NCBI GenBank assembly: GCA_027071315.1
Contig: JALSUP010000038.1
Coordinates: 1-64,000 of the forward strand
Origin: Sulfurovum sp.
Lineage (GTDB): Bacteria > Campylobacterota > Campylobacteria > Campylobacterales > Sulfurovaceae
Length of the DNA stretch: 64,000 nt
Direction: 5' to 3'
A program made the translations under genes and the position numbers. The notes under the pieces were generated by a model. The model ran no database searches. It saw only the letters and a list, made by a program, of their open reading frames with translations, and was not told where the DNA came from. Below are positions 19,601 through 28,609 of the stretch, piece by piece. Numbering within the stretch: position 1 is the stretch's first letter; every line of letters starts with the position of its first letter.

Positions 19601-21714
19601 ATCAGACAAATAATACAGCTCAGGTAAGTACCAATCAACTCTTAGGCCTAATGCTGCTGGCCTATCTCTTTTCTCTGGCCATACGCATGATCTGGGTCTA
19701 TCAGTTTCAGGATAACCCTAATTTTTACTGGAATGGCCAGCTGATGATCAATACCAATGACGGGTATTTTTTTGCAGCAGGGGCACAAAAAGAGTTATTT
19801 GGCTTACACATGGAGAACCCCCGTGTATTTGGCATGTGGGAGTACGGGGTTGTCTTTTTTACGACTCTGATCACCAAGATCACTCCTTTCAGTCTGGAAA
19901 CGGTGATCTTGTATATGCCGGCATTTGTCTCTTCTCTGGTCGTTGTTCCCATTATTCTGATCACACGTCTGTACGGAAAATCTTTATGGGGATTCTTTGC
20001 TGCTTTACTGGGAAGTATTGCCTGGAGTTACTATAACCGAACCATGACAGGGTATTACGATACCGATATGTTCTCTGCTATGGCACCGATGTTCATACTC
20101 TACTTTTTAATGAAGAGTACCATTGCTTTCAATCTGCGTTCTGCACTCTATGCCTCCGTCGCCATTGTACTCTACCCCTTCTTTTACGATCAGGGGCAGG
20201 CGATCGTCTATGCGATGGGTATCATTTATGCTGCTTATATGGTCTGGTTTCACAGAGATGAAAAGACAACCTATGCCTCTTTGATTTTGGTTTTTGTCGC
20301 TTTGTTTCCTCTGGGACTGGCGAAGCCCTTTGTGTATGTGGTGCAATTGGCTCTGGTATTCCTTCTCTATTTTGTGTTGCAAAGAAAGACATTTAAAGAG
20401 AAAGAGCTGATGATCGCTTCCGCAGTTTTGTTCCTCCTTTTCCTTGTTTTTGGAAATGTTATCGCTTTGATATGGGGAAAGGTCTTCTCTTATATCACGA
20501 CAGGAACCGCTGCAACAGGTCTCCACTTCTATGCGGTCAATCAGACGGTTCGTGAAGCAGGACAGATCCCTTTTTCAGTATTTGCCAACCGTATTTCCGG
20601 TTCTCAGATCGGGGTGGTCATCTCTTTGATCGGGTATCTTGTATTGGTCTTTCGCCATAAGGCCTTCATTTTGGCCTTGCCCCTGGTCGGGATAGGTGTA
20701 TTCGCACTTTTCGGGGGCCTTCGTTTTACTGTCTACGCTGTACCGATAGCAGCAATGTCTGCGATATACCTCTTCTTTGTCATCTCTGAAGTTCTGGAAG
20801 ATAAACGGATCAAATATTTTTTCCTTGTCTTCGCAACGGGCATGATGCTCTACCCAAATATTACCCACATCATAGGTTATAAGGTTCCAACCGTACTCAA
20901 TAAGGCTGAAGTTCAGGACCTTGCAAAGTTAAATGAATTGTCACAAAGTAAAGACTATACGTTGAGCTGGTGGGATTACGGGTATCCTGTCTGGTACTAT
21001 TCCGATACGTCTACTTTGATAGATGGCGGGAAACATAACAATGATAATTTCATCATTTCAAAGATCATGCAGACCACTTCTCCTGAACTGGCAGCCAACC
21101 TGGGGCGTTTGGCCGTAGAGACCTATGTGGATTCCAACTACTCCATCGTGGCAGATACTCTGTTCAAGAATGGAAAAAAAGATCAGGTCGATCCGAATAT
21201 TCTGTTGGGAGAGTTGGAGAGCGGAAGTTATGCTTTACCGAAGAAAAGCAGGGATGTGTACCTCTATCTTCCTTCCCGAATGCTCAACATCTTTCCGACG
21301 GTGGCTGTTTTTGGAAACCTCGATCTGACAACAGGAAAGCCGGAGCGCAGGATCACTTTCTACCCGACTTCTGCGGTCAGTAACAAAGACGGGGTCGTCT
21401 CTTTTGCAAACGGGATCGTCTTTGATGCGAAGAAGGGGATCGTATCTATGGGGTCGCAGCAGGTTGCAGTGAAGCAGTTCATTATTACCGAGTTTACAAA
21501 AAACGGAGAGACGAATGTACGTTCCGAGCCTTTTCATGCAGAGGGAGCTTTGGTGGTGATGTATATGAAAAGTTACGGGCAGTTTGTTGTGATGGACAGA
21601 GAGACCTTCAAGTCGATGTATGTACAAATGTTCCTTCTTGGCAAATATGACAGATCACTTTTTGAACTGGTCGTCTCCTCACCCTATAGCAAAATTTATA
21701 AAATCAAGCGATAG
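19597..21714 (+). CDS. pglB: Bacterial oligosaccharyltransferase (STT3/PglB)
   Basis: 705 aa, multi-TM N-terminus, signature WWDYG (SWWDYGYPVWYYSDTSTLIDGGKHN); GTG start overlapping upstream TGA. Confidence 0.95.
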   Translation: MNQTNNTAQVSTNQLLGLMLLAYLFSLAIRMIWVYQFQDNPNFYWNGQLMINTNDGYFFAAGAQKELFGLHMENPRVFGMWEYGVVFFTTLITKITPFSLETVILYMPAFVSSLVVVPIILITRLYGKSLWGFFAALLGSIAWSYYNRTMTGYYDTDMFSAMAPMFILYFLMKSTIAFNLRSALYASVAIVLYPFFYDQGQAIVYAMGIIYAAYMVWFHRDEKTTYASLILVFVALFPLGLAKPFVYVVQLALVFLLYFVLQRKTFKEKELMIASAVLFLLFLVFGNVIALIWGKVFSYITTGTAATGLHFYAVNQTVREAGQIPFSVFANRISGSQIGVVISLIGYLVLVFRHKAFILALPLVGIGVFALFGGLRFTVYAVPIAAMSAIYLFFVISEVLEDKRIKYFFLVFATGMMLYPNITHIIGYKVPTVLNKAEVQDLAKLNELSQSKDYTLSWWDYGYPVWYYSDTSTLIDGGKHNNDNFIISKIMQTTSPELAANLGRLAVETYVDSNYSIVADTLFKNGKKDQVDPNILLGELESGSYALPKKSRDVYLYLPSRMLNIFPTVAVFGNLDLTTGKPERRITFYPTSAVSNKDGVVSFANGIVFDAKKGIVSMGSQQVAVKQFIITEFTKNGETNVRSEPFHAEGALVVMYMKSYGQFVVMDRETFKSMYVQMFLLGKYDRSLFELVVSSPYSKIYKIKR

Positions 21715-22314
21715 ATGTTAAGCAGAGAAGCACGGGTGATCAAGCGTCTGTTTGACATTGTCGGAGCAGTAGTGGTGATTTCCCTGACCTGGTGGGTCAT
21801 GTTGATCGCATGGCTCATTGCGTCTGTTGAGACTCGCAGTAATGGTCTCTTTATACAAAAACGCATAGGTAAAGATGCCGAACCTTTCTCTCTTTTCAAG
21901 ATCAAGACAATGAAAAAAGTTGAGGGGCTGGAGACAAGTGTGACAACTTCAACGGACAGACGCATTACCAAAAGCGGTGCTTTTTTTCGCAGAACGAAGA
22001 TCGATGAACTCCCCCAGCTCTTTAATGTACTGTTTGGTACCATGAGTTTTGTCGGTCCCCGGCCGGATGTCCCCGGTTTTGCGGACAGACTGGAAGGCGA
22101 AGCACGTGTGATTTTGACGCTGAGACCCGGTATCACGGGTCCGGCATCGCTGAAGTACAAAGAGGAAGAGAGACTTTTGGCAGAGCAGGAAGAGCCTGAA
22201 GTCTATAACCGTGAAGTGATCTGGCCCGATAAAGTAAAGATCAATATGGCGTATGTAAAGCACTGGTCATTGAAAAAAGATATGGCATATATCATTAAAA
22301 CAGCAGCAGGATAA
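21715..22314 (+). CDS. pglC: Undecaprenyl-phosphate diacetylbacillosamine-1-phosphate transferase-like sugar transferase
   Basis: KRLFDIVGAVVVIS, FSLFKIKTMK, FFRRTKIDELPQLFNVLFGTMSFVGPRPDVPGF. Confidence 0.9.
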   Translation: MLSREARVIKRLFDIVGAVVVISLTWWVMLIAWLIASVETRSNGLFIQKRIGKDAEPFSLFKIKTMKKVEGLETSVTTSTDRRITKSGAFFRRTKIDELPQLFNVLFGTMSFVGPRPDVPGFADRLEGEARVILTLRPGITGPASLKYKEEERLLAEQEEPEVYNREVIWPDKVKINMAYVKHWSLKKDMAYIIKTAAG

Positions 22315-22318
22315 ACAG

Positions 22319-23419
22319 ATGGACAGAATTTTTCTCTCTTCTCCGCACATGAGCGGTAAAGAGCAGCAGTATATTGCAGAAGTGTTTGAGAGTAACTATA
22401 TCGCTCCCCTGGGTGCCTTTGTGGATCGTTTTGAAGCCAGTGTAAGCGCGTATACGGGTATCTCGCATGCATTAGCTCTCTCTTCTGCGACCTCCGGTCT
22501 GCACCTTGCCTTGCGTGTGCTTGGTGTGGGAGAGGGCGATTACGTTCTCGCTTCAAGTTTTACCTTTATCGGTTCGGTCTCTGCTGTTCTCTATCAAAAT
22601 GCACAACCGGTATTCGTTGACAGTGACGAGAGTTGGAATCTTTCTCCGGAACTGCTGAAAAAAGCCATTGCCGAAGCACCCAAAAAACCCAAAGTGTTAA
22701 TAGTGACGCATCTTTACGGTCAAATGTCCAAAATGGATGAGATCATGCATATTTGCCGGGAAGCAGGCATTTATGTGGTGGAAGATGCGGCAGAGTCTTT
22801 AGGTGCGTCCTACCATGGGCTTCAGAGCGGAAGGTTTTCCGATATGGCAGTCTACTCTTTTAACGGCAACAAGATCCTCTCGACTTCCGGTGGGGGGATG
22901 CTTGTCTCCGACAATGCGGAATGGATAGCCAAAGCCAAATTCCTCTCAACACAGGCAAAAGAACCGACCCTGCACTATGAGCACAGGACTTTTGGATACA
23001 ACTACCGTATGTCCAATGTCCTAGCAGCCATAGGTGTGGCCCAGATGGAAGTGCTGGATGAACGCGTCAATCAAAAAAGAGAGATCTTTGAATACTACAG
23101 GAGAGCACTTGGTGAAATTGACGAGATCACTTTCATGCCGGAGATCCCCGATAGCAGAGGCAACAGGTGGCTGACGACGATCACCTTTAAGCATACAGAC
23201 CCAAACAGGGTGATCGAAGCACTGGAAGCGGTCAATATTGAAAGTAGACCGCTTTGGAAACCCATGCATCTTCAGCCGCTGTTTGCCGAAGCGCTTACTT
23301 TTGAAGACGGCACTTCCCAAAAGCTGTTTGAACGCGGACTCTGTCTCCCCAGCGGCACAAATATGAGTCATGAAGCGCTTGACCGGGTGTGTCAAGTGAT
23401 TAAAAGGGTATGTGTATGA
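22319..23419 (+). CDS. pglE: UDP-4-keto-sugar aminotransferase, PglE-like
   Basis: RIFLSSPHMSGKEQQYIAEVFESNYIAPLG, VEDAAESLGASYHG, YSFNGNKILSTSGGGM. Confidence 0.9.
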   Translation: MDRIFLSSPHMSGKEQQYIAEVFESNYIAPLGAFVDRFEASVSAYTGISHALALSSATSGLHLALRVLGVGEGDYVLASSFTFIGSVSAVLYQNAQPVFVDSDESWNLSPELLKKAIAEAPKKPKVLIVTHLYGQMSKMDEIMHICREAGIYVVEDAAESLGASYHGLQSGRFSDMAVYSFNGNKILSTSGGGMLVSDNAEWIAKAKFLSTQAKEPTLHYEHRTFGYNYRMSNVLAAIGVAQMEVLDERVNQKREIFEYYRRALGEIDEITFMPEIPDSRGNRWLTTITFKHTDPNRVIEALEAVNIESRPLWKPMHLQPLFAEALTFEDGTSQKLFERGLCLPSGTNMSHEALDRVCQVIKRVCV

Positions 23420-25191
23420 GCAGACTCTTCCAGCCAACGTCCTTGAAAAGAACGCTTTTTTTCATGGTTTCCGATATTGTCCTCTCTCTGCTTACGTTAC
23501 TCTTTGCCTACGAGTTACGCTTTAACTTTGCGATAGAAGCACGATTTTTTGAAACATTCTGGCTTGTTCTTACAGTACTTGCCGGCTTAAAGCTCGCCTC
23601 ACTCTATCTCTTTCGTACCTATGCGGTGATATGGCGTTTTTTTAGTTTTTCTGATGCCAAAAATATTATTAAGGCGCATCTCCTGGCCTATGGTGTTTTT
23701 GTGCTTCTCTATCTGCTCTTCAGTGACAGTTTTAACCCTTTTCCCCGCTCGGTGATCATTATTGACTTCTTTTTATCACTTATTTTTATAGGTACGTTTC
23801 GGGTGAGTAAACGTGTTTTGACAGAGGGACGTCATCGTCAGCTGGTCAAAGCAACCGTGATTATCGGTGTCAACAGTAAGACTGCAACAATGATCCAGAG
23901 TGCTATGAAAAACGAGATAGACTACTATCCCGTTGCTATTGCTGCAGTCAATGAAAATGAGAATACGACCAATGCCTATATCAACAATGTCAAAGTCTAT
24001 GCGCTTTCTGCATTAAAAAGTGTGGTAGAGGAGAAAAGCATTGTTTCGGCCATTATTACCGAACCGCTGGATCAGGTCGCCTTAAAAACGCTTGCAGAGA
24101 CGCTGAACCATCTGGGTATCTTTGAGATAAAAAAGGTGAAGTTACTCGGGTCGGAACATGAAAAACTGGAAGATATCTCTATTGAAGACCTCTTGGCCAG
24201 ACACCCCCAGGATCTTGACACCACACTTATCTCCTCCTTCATCAAAGGAAAGTCTGTTTTGATCACCGGTGCCGGCGGGAGTATTGGATCAGAAATCAGC
24301 AGACAGTGTGAGGCTTTCGCTGCTTCTGTGCTGACCCTTGCAGATAACAGTGAATTCAACCTCTATCAGATCGGTGAACAGATACCTGAGGCGACATTAA
24401 GGCTTGTAAACGTCTGTGATGCGAAGACAACGGAAACACTGATTTCTGAAGTAAAACCAGATATCGTCATTCATGCTGCTGCCTACAAACATGTCCCTAT
24501 CTGTGAAGAGAACCCTTCTGCTGCGGTCGTGAATAATGTACAGGGGACAAAGAGTGTCATTGACAGCTGTATCTCCCTGGGGGTTCAAAAGCTTGTCATC
24601 ATCTCTACAGACAAAGCTGTCCGCCCTACCAATGTCATGGGTGCGACCAAAAGAGTGACAGAACTCTATGCGCAGAATGTTGAGAGTAAAAGCACGGAGA
24701 TCGTTGCTGTCCGTTTTGGAAATGTCCTTGGCTCAAGCGGTTCGGTCATTCCCAAATTCAAACAGCAGATCGAAGCAGGCGGTCCCGTGACCGTGACAGA
24801 TAAAGAGATCACCCGCTACTTTATGCTGATCCCCGAAGCCTGTCAACTTGTTTTGCAGACCGCAGCCATTGCAAAAGGGGGAGAACTATTCATTTTAGAT
24901 ATGGGAGAACCTGTGAAGATCATTGACCTGGCAAGACAGATGATAAGGCTTTACGGGAAAGAAGAGGAGATCGATATCATTTTTACCGGTCTGCGGCCCG
25001 GAGAAAAACTGTATGAAGAGTTACTGCTTAATGAGGAAGATCGAAAAACAAAATATCGTTCTATTTTCATTGCAAGTGCGACCTATTATGAGTTGGACAA
25101 ACTGAAGAAAGATATAGAGTTACTTTTGACTACGGAAAATAAAGTAGCCATGCTTCAAAAGATAGTACCCGAGTTTGTAAGAAAAAATTAG
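23410..25191 (+). CDS. pglF: UDP-GlcNAc 4,6-dehydratase, PglF/CapD-like
   Basis: N-terminal TM region; GKSVLITGAGGSIGSEISRQ, HAAAYKHVPICEENP, ISTDKAVRPTNVMGATKR. Confidence 0.93.
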   Translation: MCMSRLFQPTSLKRTLFFMVSDIVLSLLTLLFAYELRFNFAIEARFFETFWLVLTVLAGLKLASLYLFRTYAVIWRFFSFSDAKNIIKAHLLAYGVFVLLYLLFSDSFNPFPRSVIIIDFFLSLIFIGTFRVSKRVLTEGRHRQLVKATVIIGVNSKTATMIQSAMKNEIDYYPVAIAAVNENENTTNAYINNVKVYALSALKSVVEEKSIVSAIITEPLDQVALKTLAETLNHLGIFEIKKVKLLGSEHEKLEDISIEDLLARHPQDLDTTLISSFIKGKSVLITGAGGSIGSEISRQCEAFAASVLTLADNSEFNLYQIGEQIPEATLRLVNVCDAKTTETLISEVKPDIVIHAAAYKHVPICEENPSAAVVNNVQGTKSVIDSCISLGVQKLVIISTDKAVRPTNVMGATKRVTELYAQNVESKSTEIVAVRFGNVLGSSGSVIPKFKQQIEAGGPVTVTDKEITRYFMLIPEACQLVLQTAAIAKGGELFILDMGEPVKIIDLARQMIRLYGKEEEIDIIFTGLRPGEKLYEELLLNEEDRKTKYRSIFIASATYYELDKLKKDIELLLTTENKVAMLQKIVPEFVRKN

Positions 25192-25248
25192 ATAAAATAC
25201 TTTTAGTTATAAATAGGTATAACTAAAACAATATTTAAAAGGAATGAA

Positions 25249-25533
25249 ATGTTAAAAAAAGTAGTTTTGGGTTTATTGGTATTGTCTGTGACATCACTGT
25301 TCGGTATGAGTTTAAAAGAGCTTAACAAGGCTTCAAAAACAGACCTTATGGAAATAAAAGGTATTGGTGAAGCGAAGGCTGATGCCATTTTAAAAGAGAG
25401 AAAAAATGGGAAATTCAAATCATTTGAAGATTTTACCCGTGTAAAAGGTGTGGGTGAAGCCATGGCCAATAATGTAAAACATGATGTCAGATCTGACAGC
25501 GAAGCGAAAAAAACAAGTAAAAAGAAAAGCTAA
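25249..25533 (+). CDS. Secreted helix-hairpin-helix DNA-binding protein (ComEA-like)
   Basis: Signal peptide, LNKASKTDLMEIKGIGEAKADAILKERKNGKFKSFEDFTRVKGVGEAMANN. Confidence 0.88.
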   Translation: MLKKVVLGLLVLSVTSLFGMSLKELNKASKTDLMEIKGIGEAKADAILKERKNGKFKSFEDFTRVKGVGEAMANNVKHDVRSDSEAKKTSKKKS

Positions 25534-25632
25534 TTCTTATTTTGTGGGCAATTTTGCCCACGCACTGCGTACAAAATCCCCTTTAACCACATTTTAGCTA
25601 CAATCACGTAATTTTTATTTCAAGGCACTATT

Positions 25633-27021
25633 ATGACAGTCACACGTTTCGCACCCTCTCCTACAGGATACTTACATATTGGTGGTTTAAGAACCGCACT
25701 TTTTTCATGGCTTACAGCCCAGCACAGTAAGGGTGAGTTTCTCCTTCGTATTGAAGATACCGACATGGCCAGAAACTCAGAAGAAGCGAAAGATGCTATT
25801 TTAAAAGCCTTTGAATGGGTAGGGATGCATCATGATGGCGAGGTAGTGTACCAGTCAAAACGTTTTGAACTTTATAAGCAGTATATTGATCAGCTACTTG
25901 AAGAGGGGAAAGCGTATAAGTGTTATATGAGCAAGGAAGAGTTGACGGCACTTCGCGAAGAGCAGATGGCTAAGAAAGAGCGTACGCGTTATGATGGTCG
26001 CTACCGTGACTTTACAGGTACGCCTCCCGAAGGTGTTGAACCGGTGATCCGAATCAAAGCACCGCAGGAGGGGATGATCTCTTTTGTGGATGGCGTGAAA
26101 GGCGAGATGAACATTGCGGCAACAGAAGTGGATGATTTTGTCATTGCCAGAGCAGACGGGGCACCAACCTATAACTTTGTGGTTGCCATAGATGATGCTC
26201 TTATGGGACTGACAGATGTGATCCGTGGAGATGACCATCTCTACAATACACCTAAGCAGATCGTGGTCTATAATGCTTTAGGTTTTAAGATACCAAATTT
26301 TTACCATGTGGCGATGATCAACAATGAACAGGGTAAAAAACTTTCCAAACGTGATGGTGCTACCGATGTGATGGAGTATAAAACCATGGGTTATCTCCCT
26401 GAAGCACTTTTGAACTTCCTTGTCCGTCTTGGATGGAGTCACGGGGATCAGGAGATATTTTCCCTTGAAGAGATGATCGCACTGTTTGACCCGAAGAATA
26501 TCAATAAATCCTCTTCCAACTATAACCTGGATAAACTCTTATGGCTCAATGCCCATTACATTAAAAATAAACCCAATGCAGAGTTGGCAGAAATGCTGAA
26601 GCCTTTTGGTGTGGATATTGCAGGACATGACAAACTTGAAATGTTACTGGATGCGACCAAAGAACGTGGGAAAACTCTGGTAGAACTGGCTGATCAGATC
26701 AAACTGATCGTGACGGCACCGGAAAGTTATGATGAAAAAGCGGCCAAAAAAGCCTTTAAAGGGGAAGCCAAAGAGATATTGACCGATTTCGCTGCCATGT
26801 TGAAAAGCTGGGATAAACCTCTGCACCTTCCTTCGGATTATCATGAAGTCATGGAGAAGATCGTGGCAGAGAAAGAGATCGGTTTCGGAAAGATCGGTAT
26901 GCCGCTTCGTGTTTCCGTGATGGGGGCAATGACCGGTTCAGGCATGGATGAGATCATGGCTATTTTGGGTGTGGATGAGACGGTTGCGAGAATTGAGAAG
27001 GCGATCGCTACGATCGGGTAA
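25633..27021 (+). CDS. gltX: Glutamyl-tRNA synthetase
   Basis: TRFAPSPTGYLHIGGLRTALFSWL (HIGH), GKKLSKRDGATDV (KMSKS). Confidence 0.96.
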   Translation: MTVTRFAPSPTGYLHIGGLRTALFSWLTAQHSKGEFLLRIEDTDMARNSEEAKDAILKAFEWVGMHHDGEVVYQSKRFELYKQYIDQLLEEGKAYKCYMSKEELTALREEQMAKKERTRYDGRYRDFTGTPPEGVEPVIRIKAPQEGMISFVDGVKGEMNIAATEVDDFVIARADGAPTYNFVVAIDDALMGLTDVIRGDDHLYNTPKQIVVYNALGFKIPNFYHVAMINNEQGKKLSKRDGATDVMEYKTMGYLPEALLNFLVRLGWSHGDQEIFSLEEMIALFDPKNINKSSSNYNLDKLLWLNAHYIKNKPNAELAEMLKPFGVDIAGHDKLEMLLDATKERGKTLVELADQIKLIVTAPESYDEKAAKKAFKGEAKEILTDFAAMLKSWDKPLHLPSDYHEVMEKIVAEKEIGFGKIGMPLRVSVMGAMTGSGMDEIMAILGVDETVARIEKAIATIG

Positions 27022-27050
27022 TTGTTCATACAATATAACGTACACATTGC

Positions 27051-27176
27051 GTAGGTCGGGGTACCCTTACCCCGACACAATTGGCATGAATGTCTGTTTG
27101 GTTGATTTTTTGTGGTGTGTGTGGTATTGATGTATGAATATGTGATTTCTGTCGGGGTGAGGGCACCCCGACCTAC
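27051..27176. repeat. GTAG-type inverted hairpin pair, family B
   Basis: GTAGGTCGGGGTACCCTTACCCCGAC ... GTCGGGGTGAGGGCACCCCGACCTAC. Confidence 0.85.
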
Positions 27177-27814
27177 GCGTGTAGGAATTTTTTTAATGCT
27201 CTCTTCTCTTTGTATCCCATCGTGTAATAAATTTGCTCCAAATACCAGGTTAACTGCTTTGGAGTGATCCCTCTTTTTTTTGCTTCATTTTTTAAAACAT
27301 ACTGGGGAATACGGACTTTGCTTTTTGCAAAGACTTTGGCCAGTTTTTGTATGGATCTCTCATGCCTGTTGTAGCAGAGTCTGGCAAAGACAAAGGGCAG
27401 TCCAGTCTTGTCATGCCAGGCTTCTGCCATATCGATGCCCTCTCCCCCTTCAAGATAATATTTCAATGCGGCATCCCCGATAAGGACTTTACCTTTGAGT
27501 TCCAGTACCTCTGCCAGTCTGTTGGAAGTGGCAGAGGCAGGGTCTTTGGCTTCTTCTCCTTCCAGGAGTAGGACAGAGTAGACTTTTTCATTGGCGATGA
27601 TCCCAAGATCGGTACACTTGCATTTTTTTGATTCTATGGAAGAGATGAAAGCCGCATTGATAGACCTTCTTTTAAGGGCTTTGTTGATCTGCGAGGGAAC
27701 GGCACGGTTGTAGCGAAAAGACATTTTGGAAGCATTGTCGGGAAGGTAGCGTTTCAGAAAGAGCTGAAAAGGGAGGAGGTTGAGGTAGCTGATAGACCCA
27801 AATAACATACCCAC
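27173..27814 (-). CDS. mqnA: Chorismate dehydratase (futalosine menaquinone pathway), MqnA-like
   Basis: FGSISYLNLLPFQLFLKRYL, ALKRRSINAAFISSIES, GKVLIGDAALKYYLEG, WHDKTGLPFVFARLCYN. Confidence 0.85.
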   Translation of the reverse strand: MGMLFGSISYLNLLPFQLFLKRYLPDNASKMSFRYNRAVPSQINKALKRRSINAAFISSIESKKCKCTDLGIIANEKVYSVLLLEGEEAKDPASATSNRLAEVLELKGKVLIGDAALKYYLEGGEGIDMAEAWHDKTGLPFVFARLCYNRHERSIQKLAKVFAKSKVRIPQYVLKNEAKKRGITPKQLTWYLEQIYYTMGYKEKRALKKFLHA

Positions 27815-27882
27815 CCCTTTTTAAGCGTAATTATACCAAACAAGAATTATAATCCCCCACATAGATAACAGGAGTATTCCTT

Positions 27883-28104
27883 ATGATAAAAGTAGAATTT
27901 TTAGGCCCGATCGGGAAAGCTCCCATTGAGATGGAAGCAGCCACTTTGGCAGATGTTTCAGCAAAGTTAAAAGAGGACGGCAGCCTTACCTCATGGTTGG
28001 AAAAGTGTGCAGTGGCACTGAATGACACGATGGTCAACGACTTGAATACACCTTTACAAGCGGGAGATAAAGTTTCTATTTTACCCCCTGTCTGCGGTGG
28101 TTGA
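27883..28104 (+). CDS. moaD: Molybdopterin synthase small subunit
   Basis: 73 aa ubiquitin-like, C-terminal VSILPPVCGG di-Gly. Confidence 0.9.
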   Translation: MIKVEFLGPIGKAPIEMEAATLADVSAKLKEDGSLTSWLEKCAVALNDTMVNDLNTPLQAGDKVSILPPVCGG

Positions 28105-28541
28105 TCGTGGAACTTTATGACGGGCCACTGGATGTCAAAGAGATCTTTGGCAAATGGCTGGATGAACAGGCTTCATCAAATTATGGTGCATACATTCCTT
28201 TTGTAGGAACGATCCGTGCAGAAGATGACATTGAAGCCTTGAGTTTTGACATTTATGAGCCGGTACTGCAAAAATGGTTTGATGAATGGCAGACAAAAGC
28301 GGAAGCCTTAGGCGCCATCGTCAAAATGGCACATGCCAAAGGGGATGTCCCGGTGCATACCTCTTCTTATATTTCTGCGGTTTTCTCTCCCAAAAGACGG
28401 GTGGCACTGGAGCTGATAGACGAATTTGTTGAAGATTTTAAAGCCAACGCCCCCATTTGGAAATATGATGTGAAGAACGGTGAGCGTATTTATGCCGAAG
28501 AGAGAAGTACGCCGATGGATGGCTCAGGCTTATTGGCATAA
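28101..28541 (+). CDS. moaE: Molybdopterin synthase catalytic subunit
   Basis: GAYIPFVGTIRAED, HAKGDVPVHTSSYISAVFSPKR; TTG start overlapping the moaD stop. Confidence 0.88.
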   Translation: MIVELYDGPLDVKEIFGKWLDEQASSNYGAYIPFVGTIRAEDDIEALSFDIYEPVLQKWFDEWQTKAEALGAIVKMAHAKGDVPVHTSSYISAVFSPKRRVALELIDEFVEDFKANAPIWKYDVKNGERIYAEERSTPMDGSGLLA

Positions 28542-28542
28542 T

Positions 28543-28603
28543 GTAGGGTGCGTAATCACGCACCATGCTGAAATATATAAAGGTGCGTGATTACGCACCC
28601 TAC
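28543..28603. repeat. GTAG-type inverted hairpin pair, family C
   Basis: GTAGGGTGCGTAATCACGCACC atgctgaaatatataaa GGTGCGTGATTACGCACCCTAC. Confidence 0.9.
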
Positions 28604-28609
28604 GAAGGA

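Noticed and set aside
25544-25561. GTGGGCA-ATTT-TGCCCAC hairpin after the comEA-like gene
   Set aside because: Likely an ordinary 3' hairpin; lacks the GTAG head and T-tract, so not counted with the repeat family.
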